A DNA stretch of 48,727 nt, taken from contig NZ_JALDWJ010000013.1 of NCBI RefSeq assembly GCF_022758295.1, positions 1 to 48,727 of the forward strand, in the 5' to 3' direction. Shown piece after piece: positions 9,271-17,746 of this stretch (position 1 is its first letter; each line of letters starts with the position of its first letter). Both the position numbers and the translations under genes were made by a program. This DNA comes from Lysobacter sp. CFH 32150. GTDB lineage: Bacteria; Pseudomonadota; Gammaproteobacteria; Xanthomonadales; Xanthomonadaceae. The notes under the pieces are model-generated. The model made no database searches and was not told where the DNA came from. It worked only from the letters and a program-made list of their open reading frames with translations.

Positions 9271-12200
9271 CAAACCGCGCCGAATGCATCCGCGGTCTGG
9301 GTGGTGCGGTACAGGGTTTCCAGCTCTGCGGCCGGCAAGGGCCTGGAGATGTAAAAGCCCTGGATCTCATCGCAGCCGTTGGCGCTGAGGAGGTCGTATT
9401 GCGCGCGGGTTTCGACGCCCTCGGCGACTACCTTCAGCTTCAGGCTCTGGGCCATCTCGATCACGGCGATGGCGATGGCCGCGGCGTCGGGCTTGACAGT
9501 GATGTCGCGGATGAAGCTCATGTCGATCTTCAACGTATCGATCGGGAAACGCTTGAGATAGGCCAGGTTCGAATAGCCGGTGCCGAAATCGTCCATAGAA
9601 ATGCCGATGCCCAGGGCTTTGAGCTTGTGCAGCACGGTGTCGGTCTCGTCCACGGGCACCATCAGCGAGCTTTCGGTGATCTCGATCTCGAGCAGGGACG
9701 GATCGACGCTGTGCTCTTGCAGTGCGGAGGCGATCAGGTCCGGCAAGGCGTCCAGCACGAACGACTTGCCGGAAACGTTCACCGCCATTCGGAATGGACC
9801 GATCCCTGACTGGCGCCATTGACTGATCTGGCGACAGGCCGTGTCGATGACCCAGGCGCTGACCGGCACCGCCAGCCGGGTACCCTCGATGATGGGAATG
9901 AAGATCGATGGCAGCACGAGCCCGTGCTCGGGCCGGTTCCACCGCAGCAATGCTTCGACGCCACTCCAGCGCCCGTTGTCGGTACGCACCTTTGGCTGGT
10001 AATACAGCTCAAACTCGCCTTGGGACAACGCTTTGCGCAACGCGTTGTCCAGTTCCAGTTGTTCCAGCGCGAGAGCATTCATCTCGGCGCGATAGAACCG
10101 GAACGTGTCCTGTCCCGCCTCCTTGGCCTTGTACATCGCGGTGTCTGCGTATTTGAGCAACGTGTCCGGATCGCTGGAATCGGTCGGGAACACCGAAATG
10201 CCGATGCTTGCGGTGATGGCGACTTCGCGACCGTCGAGCAGGAATGGTTTGTGCAGGGCATCGTGGATGCTGTTGGCGACATCCACGGCGGAGCCCTGCT
10301 GGCCCTCGGTACTGACCAGCACCAGCGCGAATTCGTCGCCGCCTAGCCGCCATACCGTCTCCCGGATCTCCAGCCAGCCGGTCAGGCGCTGGCTCACCTG
10401 CAGCAGCAATTCATCGCCGAGCGCGTGCCCGAGGGTGTCGTTGATGTTCTTGAACCGATCGAGGTCGACGAGCATGACCGATACGGTCCAGCGGTGTTCC
10501 ACGGCCTGGCTGATGGTCCACTTCAACGATTCGTTGAACAGCATCCGGTTCGGCAGTCCGGTCAGCGCATCGTAGTTGGAAACGTAGTCGAGCTTCTCGC
10601 CTTTCGCGATGTGCTCGAGTCCGAACGCGATATCGCCCACCAGCTCCTGCAGCAGCTCGATTTCCTCACGATCGAAGAAATCGATCTCGCCGGCGAACAG
10701 TGTCAGCACGTGGACGCGCTCCTGGACGACCAGCGGAAACGCTGCCATGGCGCGGTGGCCGCGCCTGATCAACTCGGCTTTCACAGGCGCAACCGTGGGA
10801 TCGAGTCGCAGATCGTTGCAGACGATCGGCCGCAGCTCGCGCACGGCACGGTTGATGGGTCGATCCTGGTAAGGCGAGTCGGGTTTCGCGGTCAGGCGGA
10901 CCTCATCGATATAAGCTTCCGAGCCTCCGCTCCATGCCACTATGCGGCCGTCGGACGTATCCGGGTCGATCGATCCGATCCAGGCCAGTTTGAACAGGCC
11001 GACCTCGACTGCCACGCGGCAGGCTTCCTCCAGCAACTCGTTGCGGTCGCGAATGCGCACGACGGCCGAATTGATGCCGCTCCGTACTTCCTTGATGCGA
11101 GTCAGCCGCTTGATCTTTTCCTGCTGGTTCCTGACTTCGGTGATGTCCGCAGCGACGCCGGCGACGCGGTAGATGCGGCGACCGGCGCTGTGGATCGGGA
11201 AACTACGCATGCGGATCCAGCGCACCACGCCGTCCGGGCGCACGATCCGGTACTCGTGGTCGGACGGCCTCCTGGCGTTCCGCGTGTCGAAGATCGCCAT
11301 CGCGCGTTCGCGATCGTCGGAATGGACCAGCTCCAGCCATGACCGGGGCGCGGCGAGGATGCTCGCGCAACTTCGCCCGTAGATCGTCTCGAAGGCCGGA
11401 CTGACATACAGGAGCTGCCCACTCCGCGGGTCGATCAGGAAGAAGGCCTCGTTGATGTTCTCTGCGAGTTGCCGGAATCGCAGCTCGCTCTCGCTCAGTT
11501 CTTCGACCGCACGCTTGCGTTCTGTCACCTCGACCTGAAGCAACTCGGCGTGTTGCCTGATCTCCATGTACAGGCTGCCGTTCTCATAGATTCGCCCGGC
11601 CTGCGCGGCCAGGATGCCAAGCAGTCGCTCGTCTTCGGCACTGAACTCATCCGCACCTAGCTTGTCGCTGAGGCAGACCCAACCATAGACATGGGCAAGC
11701 GATACGATCGGCGCGACCAACAGGGTGTGCACTGGTGGATGCGTGTCGGGCAGCCCGACTGCAACGGGATCGCCATCGGGATTACGCATGCGCAAGGATT
11801 TGCGCTGGATGTTCGAACTGCCGACCACGCCGTGGTTGAGCAATGGCCGGCCCAACTCGTAGACCGAATCCCCTCCCATGCCGCTGGTGGCGACGAATTC
11901 CGCCTCACCCCCGTCGTCGCGCTTGCCGATCGCCAGCATCGCGTGCTTCGCACCGATCAAATCACGCGCGGCCCGACAGACCATCTCGAGCAGGCGCCTT
12001 GGATCGCGCTCCGAGGCCAGTTGCAGGTCGATGTCGATCAACGCGGTCAGGCGCGCGTTGGTCAGTTTCAGCGCATTGGCAGTTTCCGACAGCTTGTCGG
12101 TGATCAGGCGCAAATGCCGTTCGCCGAACTCGCTTGCGGGAGGTGGCAAGGACTTCGTGATTGCGGACAGCACCTGCTCGACCGTACGCAAGATCAGCTC

Positions 12201-12533
12201 GGGCTCGCACGGTTTGACGAGGATGTTCTGCACGCCACAGGCTTCGGCCAACTCCTCTGCTTCGGGACCGCGGAAGTGCGCGGTGTAGAACACGACCGCG
12301 ATCTGTGCAGTCGCCGGTTCGGCGCGCAGGCGGCGCACGAACTCGTAGCCGTCCATGGTCGGCATCAGTACGTCGGTGATCACCAGGTCGGGATGCTCGG
12401 CATGCGCCAGTTCCAGCGCTTCGGCGCCGTCGCGCGCTACCAGCAGGCGATACCCTTTGTATCCGAGCAGCGTAGCCAGGAAATCGCGGTTTTCGACGCG
12501 ATCGTCGACGATCAGGATCGTGGCCGTGCTCAT
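9270..12533 (-). CDS. REC-GAF-PAS-GAF-GGDEF-EAL cyclic di-GMP signalling protein
   Basis: The 1087-residue protein starts at MSTATILIVDD, overlapping the upstream stop (ATGA). A receiver domain (about 5-125) has acidic D10/D11, phosphoacceptor D54 and the LVKP lysine. Then come a GAF-like region (about 170-330), a PAS domain with PAC (about 355-475), a second GAF-like region (about 490-640), a GGDEF domain with intact GGDEF at 731-735, and an EAL domain with EALLRW at 860-865, DDFGTGYSNL and VAEGVET. Both cyclase and phosphodiesterase motifs are complete, so either or both activities are possible. The usual RxxD inhibition site upstream of GGDEF is not seen (RETVWRLGGDEF). No membrane segment is visible. 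It is the output gene of an operon with the two genes to its right. Confidence 0.93.
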   Translation of the reverse strand: MSTATILIVDDRVENRDFLATLLGYKGYRLLVARDGAEALELAHAEHPDLVITDVLMPTMDGYEFVRRLRAEPATAQIAVVFYTAHFRGPEAEELAEACGVQNILVKPCEPELILRTVEQVLSAITKSLPPPASEFGERHLRLITDKLSETANALKLTNARLTALIDIDLQLASERDPRRLLEMVCRAARDLIGAKHAMLAIGKRDDGGEAEFVATSGMGGDSVYELGRPLLNHGVVGSSNIQRKSLRMRNPDGDPVAVGLPDTHPPVHTLLVAPIVSLAHVYGWVCLSDKLGADEFSAEDERLLGILAAQAGRIYENGSLYMEIRQHAELLQVEVTERKRAVEELSESELRFRQLAENINEAFFLIDPRSGQLLYVSPAFETIYGRSCASILAAPRSWLELVHSDDRERAMAIFDTRNARRPSDHEYRIVRPDGVVRWIRMRSFPIHSAGRRIYRVAGVAADITEVRNQQEKIKRLTRIKEVRSGINSAVVRIRDRNELLEEACRVAVEVGLFKLAWIGSIDPDTSDGRIVAWSGGSEAYIDEVRLTAKPDSPYQDRPINRAVRELRPIVCNDLRLDPTVAPVKAELIRRGHRAMAAFPLVVQERVHVLTLFAGEIDFFDREEIELLQELVGDIAFGLEHIAKGEKLDYVSNYDALTGLPNRMLFNESLKWTISQAVEHRWTVSVMLVDLDRFKNINDTLGHALGDELLLQVSQRLTGWLEIRETVWRLGGDEFALVLVSTEGQQGSAVDVANSIHDALHKPFLLDGREVAITASIGISVFPTDSSDPDTLLKYADTAMYKAKEAGQDTFRFYRAEMNALALEQLELDNALRKALSQGEFELYYQPKVRTDNGRWSGVEALLRWNRPEHGLVLPSIFIPIIEGTRLAVPVSAWVIDTACRQISQWRQSGIGPFRMAVNVSGKSFVLDALPDLIASALQEHSVDPSLLEIEITESSLMVPVDETDTVLHKLKALGIGISMDDFGTGYSNLAYLKRFPIDTLKIDMSFIRDITVKPDAAAIAIAVIEMAQSLKLKVVAEGVETRAQYDLLSANGCDEIQGFYISRPLPAAELETLYRTTQTADAFGAV

Positions 12534-13339
12534 CCGTGCTTGCGGAAGCATGCTTCGATTTCCTTGAGCAATCGTTGCGGTTCGATCGGCCGGAACAGGT
12601 ATTTTTCCGCGCCATGCGCCAATCCTTTCCTGCGGGCCTCCTCATTGGTGAAAGTCGAGGAAATGAATACGAACGGTATTTCGCGCAAATTGGGATCAGC
12701 CTTGACCGCATCGATCAGGTCGTAGCCATTGCCATGGGGCATGCAAACGTCCGAAAGGATCAGGTCCGGGAGTGAACTCCGCGCCAGTTCCAAGGCCTGC
12801 CCGGCGTTGCTGGCGGTGATGACCTGGTAGCCGAGCACGCCGAACAGACCTTCGATCAGTTCGAGATTGGCCGGCAGGTTGTCGATCGCAAGGATGGTGC
12901 GGCCATTTGCATTGGCGGCGGCGGGTGCTGCGTGGGTGTCGGTCTGCGATCTCTTCGACGCATTGCGCAGCTCAGGCTGCAGGTAGGCCTCGACTTGATG
13001 CATGAATGTGGTTGGATCGATCGGCTTGGATAGATACCCGTTGAAGCCGGCGGCCAGGACCTTGGCCCGGTCGCCGACCATGGCCAGCGCAGTGACGGCG
13101 ATGATGATGAGTCCCGAAATCTCAGGGAGGCTGCGGATGCGCCGCACGACTTCGTAACCGTCGATATCGGGCAACTGTACGTCGCACAGGACCAGGTCCG
13201 GGCGCTCGCGTTCCGCCATTGCAACGCCGCTGATGCCGTCACGCGCAGTCAGTGCGGGATAGCCGAACGCCTCCAGCAGGTAACGCATCAATTCCAGGTT
13301 GTCCGGATTGTCGTCGATGGCCAGGATCCGAGCGGCCAT
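12530..13339 (-). CDS. Response regulator with two receiver domains, no output domain
   Basis: ATG 13339 is preferred because AAGGAG ends 8 nt upstream; starts at 13345 or 13348 are possible. The 269-residue protein has receiver 1 at about 4-120 (AIDDNPDN, LVLCDVQLPDIDG, TALAM, LSKP). After a linker, receiver 2 covers about 145-265: its acidic pocket reads AIDNLPAN, so one aspartate is replaced by Asn, while the phosphoacceptor in LSDVCMPHGNG, ISST and FRPIEP are present. The usual lysine near the end of the second domain appears to be replaced by arginine (FRP). The protein probably carries phosphate between kinase and the GGDEF-EAL partner; the second receiver may be weak. Confidence 0.88.
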   Translation of the reverse strand: MAARILAIDDNPDNLELMRYLLEAFGYPALTARDGISGVAMAERERPDLVLCDVQLPDIDGYEVVRRIRSLPEISGLIIIAVTALAMVGDRAKVLAAGFNGYLSKPIDPTTFMHQVEAYLQPELRNASKRSQTDTHAAPAAANANGRTILAIDNLPANLELIEGLFGVLGYQVITASNAGQALELARSSLPDLILSDVCMPHGNGYDLIDAVKADPNLREIPFVFISSTFTNEEARRKGLAHGAEKYLFRPIEPQRLLKEIEACFRKHG

Positions 13340-13344
13340 GAGCA

Positions 13345-15216
13345 TCACTCCTTCAGTATCAACGTAAAGGTACTGCCCTTGCCACGCACGCTATGGAACA
13401 CGATCTCCCCGCCCAGCAGCTCCGCCAGTTTCTGGCTCAGGTGCAGCCCGAGCCCAGTGCCTTCGTGTCGGCGCCCGGCCGAAGAGTCGACTTGTGCAAA
13501 GGCCGCGAACAACTTCGCCTGGTCTTCGTCGCCGATGCCGATACCGGTGTCCGCGACGCTGATCTCGGTCAAGATCTGCCCGTCTGCGTGACGTTCGCGT
13601 ACATGCAGGTGCACGCTGCCTTCATCGGTGAACTTGATCGCGTTGCTGGTCAGGTTGAGGATGATCTGGGTCAACGCGCGCTTGTCGGTACGCAGCATCA
13701 GGTCCGACTCCGGCATCGTCATCAGCAAGGGCAGTGCCTTGGCCTCCGCCTGCGGTCCAAGTGAGGCAACCACGTCGGCGATCACGCGCTGGCAGACGAT
13801 GGGTTCGATCCGCAGCTCCACCTTGCCTGCTTCGATCTTGGCCAGGTCGAGCAGGTCGTTGATCAACGCAAGCAGGTGGCGTGCGCTGCCTTGCACGGTC
13901 TTGAGCTGCTTTTCCTGGTCGGTGTTCAGCGGGCCCGGCAGTTTCATCAGCAAGGTGCCAGTAAAGCCGATGATGGCGTTGAGCGGCGTTCGCAACTCGT
14001 GGCTCATGCTCGCAAGAAAACGATCCTTGGCCAGGTTGGCGTTGGATAACTCCACGTTCTTCTCCTGCAGTGCCTGCTCGAAACGCTTGCGCTCTGTGAT
14101 GTCGCGCACGATGGCAGTGAAGAACACGCCACGTGCGGTGCTCCAGGTGGCGATGGAGATATCGATGGGAAATACGGTCCCGCCCTTCTTCCGTGCCTGG
14201 ATTTCGATGGTCTTGCCGATAAGGTGCGATCGCCCGGTCGTCAGGTATCGGCTGAGTCCTGCCTTGTGTGCAGCCTTGTATTGCTCCGGCATAAGCAACT
14301 CCAGCAGTTCGCCGCCGACCTCAGCCAACGGGTAACCGAACATGCGTTCCGCGGCTGCATTGAGGTAGGTGATCCGGCCTTGCTGGTCGGCCGATACGAT
14401 GGCATCGCTCGCGGTCTCGGCGACCGCACGGAACTGTTCGCGACTTTCGCGCAGTTCTGCTTCGAAGTTCTTGCGCTCCGTGATGTCGCGGATGGCGCTG
14501 GAAACGAAGACGCCTTCTTCCGTGTGCAACGGACTCAGGCTGATCTCGATCGGAAACTCCCTGCCGTTCTTGCGGCGGCCGTAAAGCTCCAGCCCGACGC
14601 CCATCGGCCGCGCGCGCGGTTCGGAAAAGAATCCGTCGCGATGGCCGGGGTGCTGGCCGCGGTAACGCTCCGGCAACAGGAGTTCGACCTGCTGGTCGAG
14701 GAGCTCGTCGCGCGAATACCCGAAGACCGTCTGGGTCTGCGCGTTGACCAGCACGATCCGGCCTTGCCGATTGACGATGACGATCGCGTCGGGCGCGGAT
14801 TCGAGCAGATCGCGGAATTTTTGTTCGGCCTTCTTGCGCTCACTGATGTCCCGGATCGCGCTCACCACCAGCGTATCGTCCCCGCTCTGCATCGGGCTCA
14901 GGCTGATCTCTACCGGGAATTCCTTGCCGTCCTTGCGCAGGCCATAGAGTTCAAGGCCCATGCCCATCGTGCGCGTGCGGGGCTGTTCGAAATAACCCGA
15001 ACGATGGTCGGCATGCACGCCGCGATAGCGGGCGGGAAGCAACTGCTCGATCGAGCGCCCGCGCAATTCCCCGCTCTGGTACCCGAAGAGCCGTTCGGCC
15101 TGTGAGTTGGAGTGGACGATGCGGCCGCTCTGGTCGACCATCAGGATGCCGTCGGGCATCGATTCGAGCAGGTCGCCGAACCGGGTCTCGACCAATGTGG
15201 CCTTTTCGTCGTTCAT
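13345..15216 (-). CDS. Cytoplasmic histidine kinase with three PAS domains
   Basis: The 623-residue protein starts at [14 protein letters not shown]; an upstream start at 15306 adds a low-complexity stretch and is less likely. There are three PAS-PAC units (about 12-125, 130-245, 255-375). The first two are very alike in their cores ([14 protein letters not shown] versus [14 protein letters not shown]), suggesting duplication. The HisKA domain has [12 protein letters not shown] with phosphorylated H406, followed by an ATPase domain with the N-box NAIKFT, DTGIGI and GTGLGL. No signal peptide or membrane span is visible, so it senses something inside the cell; the ligand is unknown. Its TGA overlaps the next gene region (TGATG), so it heads the signalling operon. 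Confidence 0.93.
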   Translation of the reverse strand: MNDEKATLVETRFGDLLESMPDGILMVDQSGRIVHSNSQAERLFGYQSGELRGRSIEQLLPARYRGVHADHRSGYFEQPRTRTMGMGLELYGLRKDGKEFPVEISLSPMQSGDDTLVVSAIRDISERKKAEQKFRDLLESAPDAIVIVNRQGRIVLVNAQTQTVFGYSRDELLDQQVELLLPERYRGQHPGHRDGFFSEPRARPMGVGLELYGRRKNGREFPIEISLSPLHTEEGVFVSSAIRDITERKNFEAELRESREQFRAVAETASDAIVSADQQGRITYLNAAAERMFGYPLAEVGGELLELLMPEQYKAAHKAGLSRYLTTGRSHLIGKTIEIQARKKGGTVFPIDISIATWSTARGVFFTAIVRDITERKRFEQALQEKNVELSNANLAKDRFLASMSHELRTPLNAIIGFTGTLLMKLPGPLNTDQEKQLKTVQGSARHLLALINDLLDLAKIEAGKVELRIEPIVCQRVIADVVASLGPQAEAKALPLLMTMPESDLMLRTDKRALTQIILNLTSNAIKFTDEGSVHLHVRERHADGQILTEISVADTGIGIGDEDQAKLFAAFAQVDSSAGRRHEGTGLGLHLSQKLAELLGGEIVFHSVRGKGSTFTLILKE

Positions 15217-15425
15217 CAGGCCTGGTCCCTCAGGCCCGCCGCCATGGCGGCTGGAGGCGGCGGCTGGCTGCGCTGAGAGGGCCGGTCCCATACGCCAGCC
15301 AGCCAAATGGCACGGTGAAGTTCACCCGACGGCGCCACACCGGCGCCGGTTGGTCCATCAACTGGCCGCATGGCGACATCGACGATCACCCTCCCTGGAA
15401 AATCACCCCAAGAAATATCTGCCCA

Positions 15426-15454
15426 TTTGGGTTCAACGTGTTCGGCAACCCAAA
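15426..15454. repeat. Inverted repeat downstream of the desaturase unit
   Basis: TTTGGGTT (15426-15433) and AACCCAAA (15447-15454) are perfect inverted arms around 13 bases. It lies just past the stop of the 15470-15625 frame in the leftward direction and may end that transcript, though no T-run follows. The rest of 15217-15469 shows no gene; it should hold the promoter of the kinase operon, but I see no clear hexamers. Confidence 0.4.
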
Positions 15455-15469
15455 CAGGACTAGGGGCGA

Positions 15470-15625
15470 TTACAGCTTGGCCTTCACCGGAGTGTCCCGG
15501 TCAGCCAGGGGGTCGACAGGCAGGGGTTGAGGAGCCGTAAAAGCAGAGCCGTCGGGGTGGAATGCGGCTGCTGTCGCTTGGGACGCTGCTTCCGCAAACG
15601 CCTGGTCCGTGGCCTTCAGTTTCAT
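15470..15625 (-). CDS. 51-residue frame: probable frameshifted C-terminal tail of the desaturase gene, or a small coupled gene
   Basis: Beginning at ATG 15625, which overlaps the desaturase stop (ATGA), an open frame runs 51 residues to TAA. It is Ala/Pro/Asp-rich and ends LADRDTPVKAKL; codon use looks like that of the neighbours. The same frame stays open upstream into the end of the desaturase gene, reading ARDGILSPIDVE just before the ATG. One extra C in the CCCC run (15663-15666 on the plus strand) would fuse the desaturase directly to this tail. So either it is a separate small protein, or the gene has lost one base by mutation or sequencing error. I favour the frameshift. No known family is recognised. 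Confidence 0.55.
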   Translation of the reverse strand: MKLKATDQAFAEAASQATAAAFHPDGSAFTAPQPLPVDPLADRDTPVKAKL

Positions 15626-16386
15626 TTCAACGTCGATCGGCGACAGGATGCCGTCGCGTGCCGGGGTTCGTCGTCGTGCACGTCTCGATACAAAAGCATG
15701 TCCACCAGCTGCTGTTCCTTCGACTCATCGAACCCGCACGTGTGGACGAAGTCCCGCGGGTTTTCATAGGTGCCGAAGAGCATGTCCCACCAGACGATGT
15801 CGCCATAGTTGTTGCGGTGCCGGGCGTGCTGGTGATGGATGCGGTGCATCTCCGGCCGCTGGAAGACATAGCCGATCCATCGGGGTGTCCTCACGTTGGT
15901 GTGATAGAAAAATTCACCAAGCGCCGTGCAGGTCGTATAGACCACGCCAGCTTCCGGGGAAAGACCGAGCAAGGCGTACACGAGCATGCTGCCGATCAGA
16001 GAGTTGACGATCATTTCCCCTGGATGCTTGTAGAAGGACGTGATCACCTCGATCCGTTGCGGGCTGTGATGGATCTGATGGAAGCCCAGCCACAGCCAAT
16101 GGACTTCGTGCCGCCATCGGTGCCACCAATAGAACACGAACGTGGCGATGAAATACGAGACGAGTCCGCCCACCAGCGGCGAAGCATGCTGCGATAGATG
16201 CAGCAGCGACCAGGCCGAGAACCAGCGTTCCCATGTCACCCCGGCGAGCAGGACGACGCCGAGTTGCACGAGGTTGACCAGTACGACCCGCATCGGCCAA
16301 GTCCTGACGCGCGCGAGTTTCCAGCCCGGTTTAACGCGTTCAAGCACGAAACAGAAAGCCGCCACCGTAAAGATGAGCCAAAGCAT
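15622..16386 (-). CDS. Sterol desaturase / fatty acid hydroxylase family membrane protein (apparent C-terminal frameshift)
   Basis: The 254-residue protein starts at ATG 16386, overlapping the upstream TGA (TGATG). Hydrophobic spans lie at about 2-17, 34-50, 71-88 and 130-156. The eight-histidine di-iron pattern is clear: H89-x3-H93 (HRWRH), H103-x2-HH (HQIHH, to H107), and H181-x2-HH (HRIHH, H184-H185). Such enzymes use oxygen to desaturate or hydroxylate lipids at the membrane; the substrate here is unknown. The last 13 residues (RHATASCRRSTLK) look like out-of-frame sequence; correcting by one base gives a 305-residue protein. It is the last gene of a three-gene unit with DUF2145 and a small secreted protein. 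Confidence 0.88.
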   Translation of the reverse strand: MLWLIFTVAAFCFVLERVKPGWKLARVRTWPMRVVLVNLVQLGVVLLAGVTWERWFSAWSLLHLSQHASPLVGGLVSYFIATFVFYWWHRWRHEVHWLWLGFHQIHHSPQRIEVITSFYKHPGEMIVNSLIGSMLVYALLGLSPEAGVVYTTCTALGEFFYHTNVRTPRWIGYVFQRPEMHRIHHQHARHRNNYGDIVWWDMLFGTYENPRDFVHTCGFDESKEQQLVDMLLYRDVHDDEPRHATASCRRSTLK

Positions 16387-17207
16387 CAGCCGGGTCCCGG
16401 CCGTGATTGCAGGCGGCCGTTGCGCCACTCGCGCTGTTGCACCGCGTATCCGCGTGCCTGCAGGTAGTGCAGGATCGAGCGCACCGTGATCACCGGATAG
16501 TCGCCCGACAGCCGTGTCCCGACCGGGTGATCGGTGAAAGCGGCATTGGCCGAGAACAGGCCGCCAAGGATGCGTTTGGAATAGGCGATGTGGATGCGGT
16601 CGGGCTGGAAGCCGTCGTGCTCTGCGTAAGCGTATGCGCGGCTGCGATCATGCAAGGTGCCGGCTTCCGGCAGGGCGGCCGCCAGTGTTTCCAGCACCCA
16701 GGCAGTGGAGTTCTGGTAGTCGCGGCTACCCGGTCGCGCGATGATGTTGTAATGCGGCTGATGCAGCGCATTGCGTGGCAATGCGCGCAGCTGCGAGGCC
16801 AGGCGCTGCGCCAGCGCCGGCTGCAACCAGACGATGCGCGCATCCTGGTTGACGAGGTCGTCGGCGAAGAAATTCACCAGGCCTTGTGCGTGCAGCGCCG
16901 AACGGTCGGTGCCGCAGGCGTTGAGCAGGTGCAACACCGTCCAGCGGCCGTCGGGATGATCGCGCAAGGCGAAACCGACATGGCTGTACACCAGGCCGTG
17001 TTTCGACAGGTCGGTACCGACGCGTGCCACCAGTGCGACCGGCGCGTCGACGTCGTCCAGTGCCGCCACGGTGTGCATCGCGGTTTCAGCCGCGGCCGCA
17101 ACTTTCGCCGGCGAGACGGCGGCCGCCTCGCAGTTGGCACCAGCGCGTGCCTGCATCGGCAACCAGGCGCATGCAAGCAGTGCGAAGGCTGCTAATGCGC
17201 GCCTCAC
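16386..17207 (-). CDS. DUF2145 family exported protein
   Basis: GTG 17207 is chosen because it overlaps the upstream stop (GTGA) and gives a good signal peptide ending QARA-G at about residue 22; an upstream ATG at 17264 would bury it. The 273-residue protein carries the family's conserved stretches: HVGFALRDHPDGRWTVLHLL, NACGTDRSALHAQGLVNFF, HYNIIARPGSRDYQNSTAWV and the C-terminal SILHYLQARGY. DUF2145 proteins are periplasmic or secreted and of unknown function. The conserved Cys, His and Asn residues hint at a papain-like (NlpC/YiiX-like) fold, which is inference only. It is coupled to its neighbours on both sides. Confidence 0.85.
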   Translation of the reverse strand: MRRALAAFALLACAWLPMQARAGANCEAAAVSPAKVAAAAETAMHTVAALDDVDAPVALVARVGTDLSKHGLVYSHVGFALRDHPDGRWTVLHLLNACGTDRSALHAQGLVNFFADDLVNQDARIVWLQPALAQRLASQLRALPRNALHQPHYNIIARPGSRDYQNSTAWVLETLAAALPEAGTLHDRSRAYAYAEHDGFQPDRIHIAYSKRILGGLFSANAAFTDHPVGTRLSGDYPVITVRSILHYLQARGYAVQQREWRNGRLQSRPGPG

Positions 17208-17635
17208 GGCGTGACCTGTCGCGAATGGACATGCACGCGTGCCGACTCGTTGGCGATGAAGCACAGCACTTCGCCGGCCGCACTGAGCAACCAGCCGCTA
17301 GCCACTGCGGTTACGCTGATGGCCGTACCGGCGGCGATGCCCAGCTCGCGTACGGTTTCGGCCGCGATGTAGACCACGAACGACGCGCCGACGCCGACGG
17401 CCGACACGGTCACCGCGACCGTCTCGCCGCTGGCGGCGACCGAGGCCACCACAAACTTGCCGCCTTCCGACAGGGCGGCGGCCACCGCCGCCGGGACATC
17501 GATCGAGGCCGCGAGGCTCGCCTCGGACTGGCGGCTGGCGGCATCGGATTGCACCGCGGCCCATGCGGGTGCGCTGGCCAGCGACAACAGCACGAGCCAG
17601 CGTGCTCGGGATCGACCGGGGGCCTTGAGGATCAT
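17204..17635 (-). CDS. Small exported protein of unknown function
   Basis: The 143-residue frame starts at MILKAPGRSRARW with a signal peptide cleaved near PAWA-A. The mature part is rich in Ala, Ser and Val, with a Ser-rich segment (ASRQSEASLAASI) and two hydrophobic stretches around GETVAVTVSAVGVG and IAAGTAISVTAVASG. Its position directly before a DUF2145 gene, with a 4-base overlap, recalls the small STM0539-type proteins that I associate with DUF2145 genes, but I cannot confirm that family from the sequence alone. Periplasmic location is inferred. Confidence 0.65.
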   Translation of the reverse strand: MILKAPGRSRARWLVLLSLASAPAWAAVQSDAASRQSEASLAASIDVPAAVAAALSEGGKFVVASVAASGETVAVTVSAVGVGASFVVYIAAETVRELGIAAGTAISVTAVASGWLLSAAGEVLCFIANESARVHVHSRQVTP

Positions 17636-17726
17636 GTGCCTGCCTTTTATGAAGTTGGGGCAGGGTGTCCAAAGCATCGCGGGGGTTGCAACAATAATCG
17701 ACAAAGTGCTGGAAATGTGACAATTT

Positions 17727-17745
17727 AGTATCGTATTTTGATACT
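17727..17745. promoter_or_regulatory. Palindrome in the divergent promoter region, candidate operator
   Basis: AGTATC (17727-17732) and GATACT (17740-17745) are perfect inverted half-sites separated by seven AT-rich bases, ending one base before the regulator's ATG. The gap 17636-17746 must hold promoters for both the regulator and the leftward three-gene unit. The HTH protein encoded next to it is the obvious candidate to bind here. Confidence 0.5.
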
Positions 17746-17746
17746 T

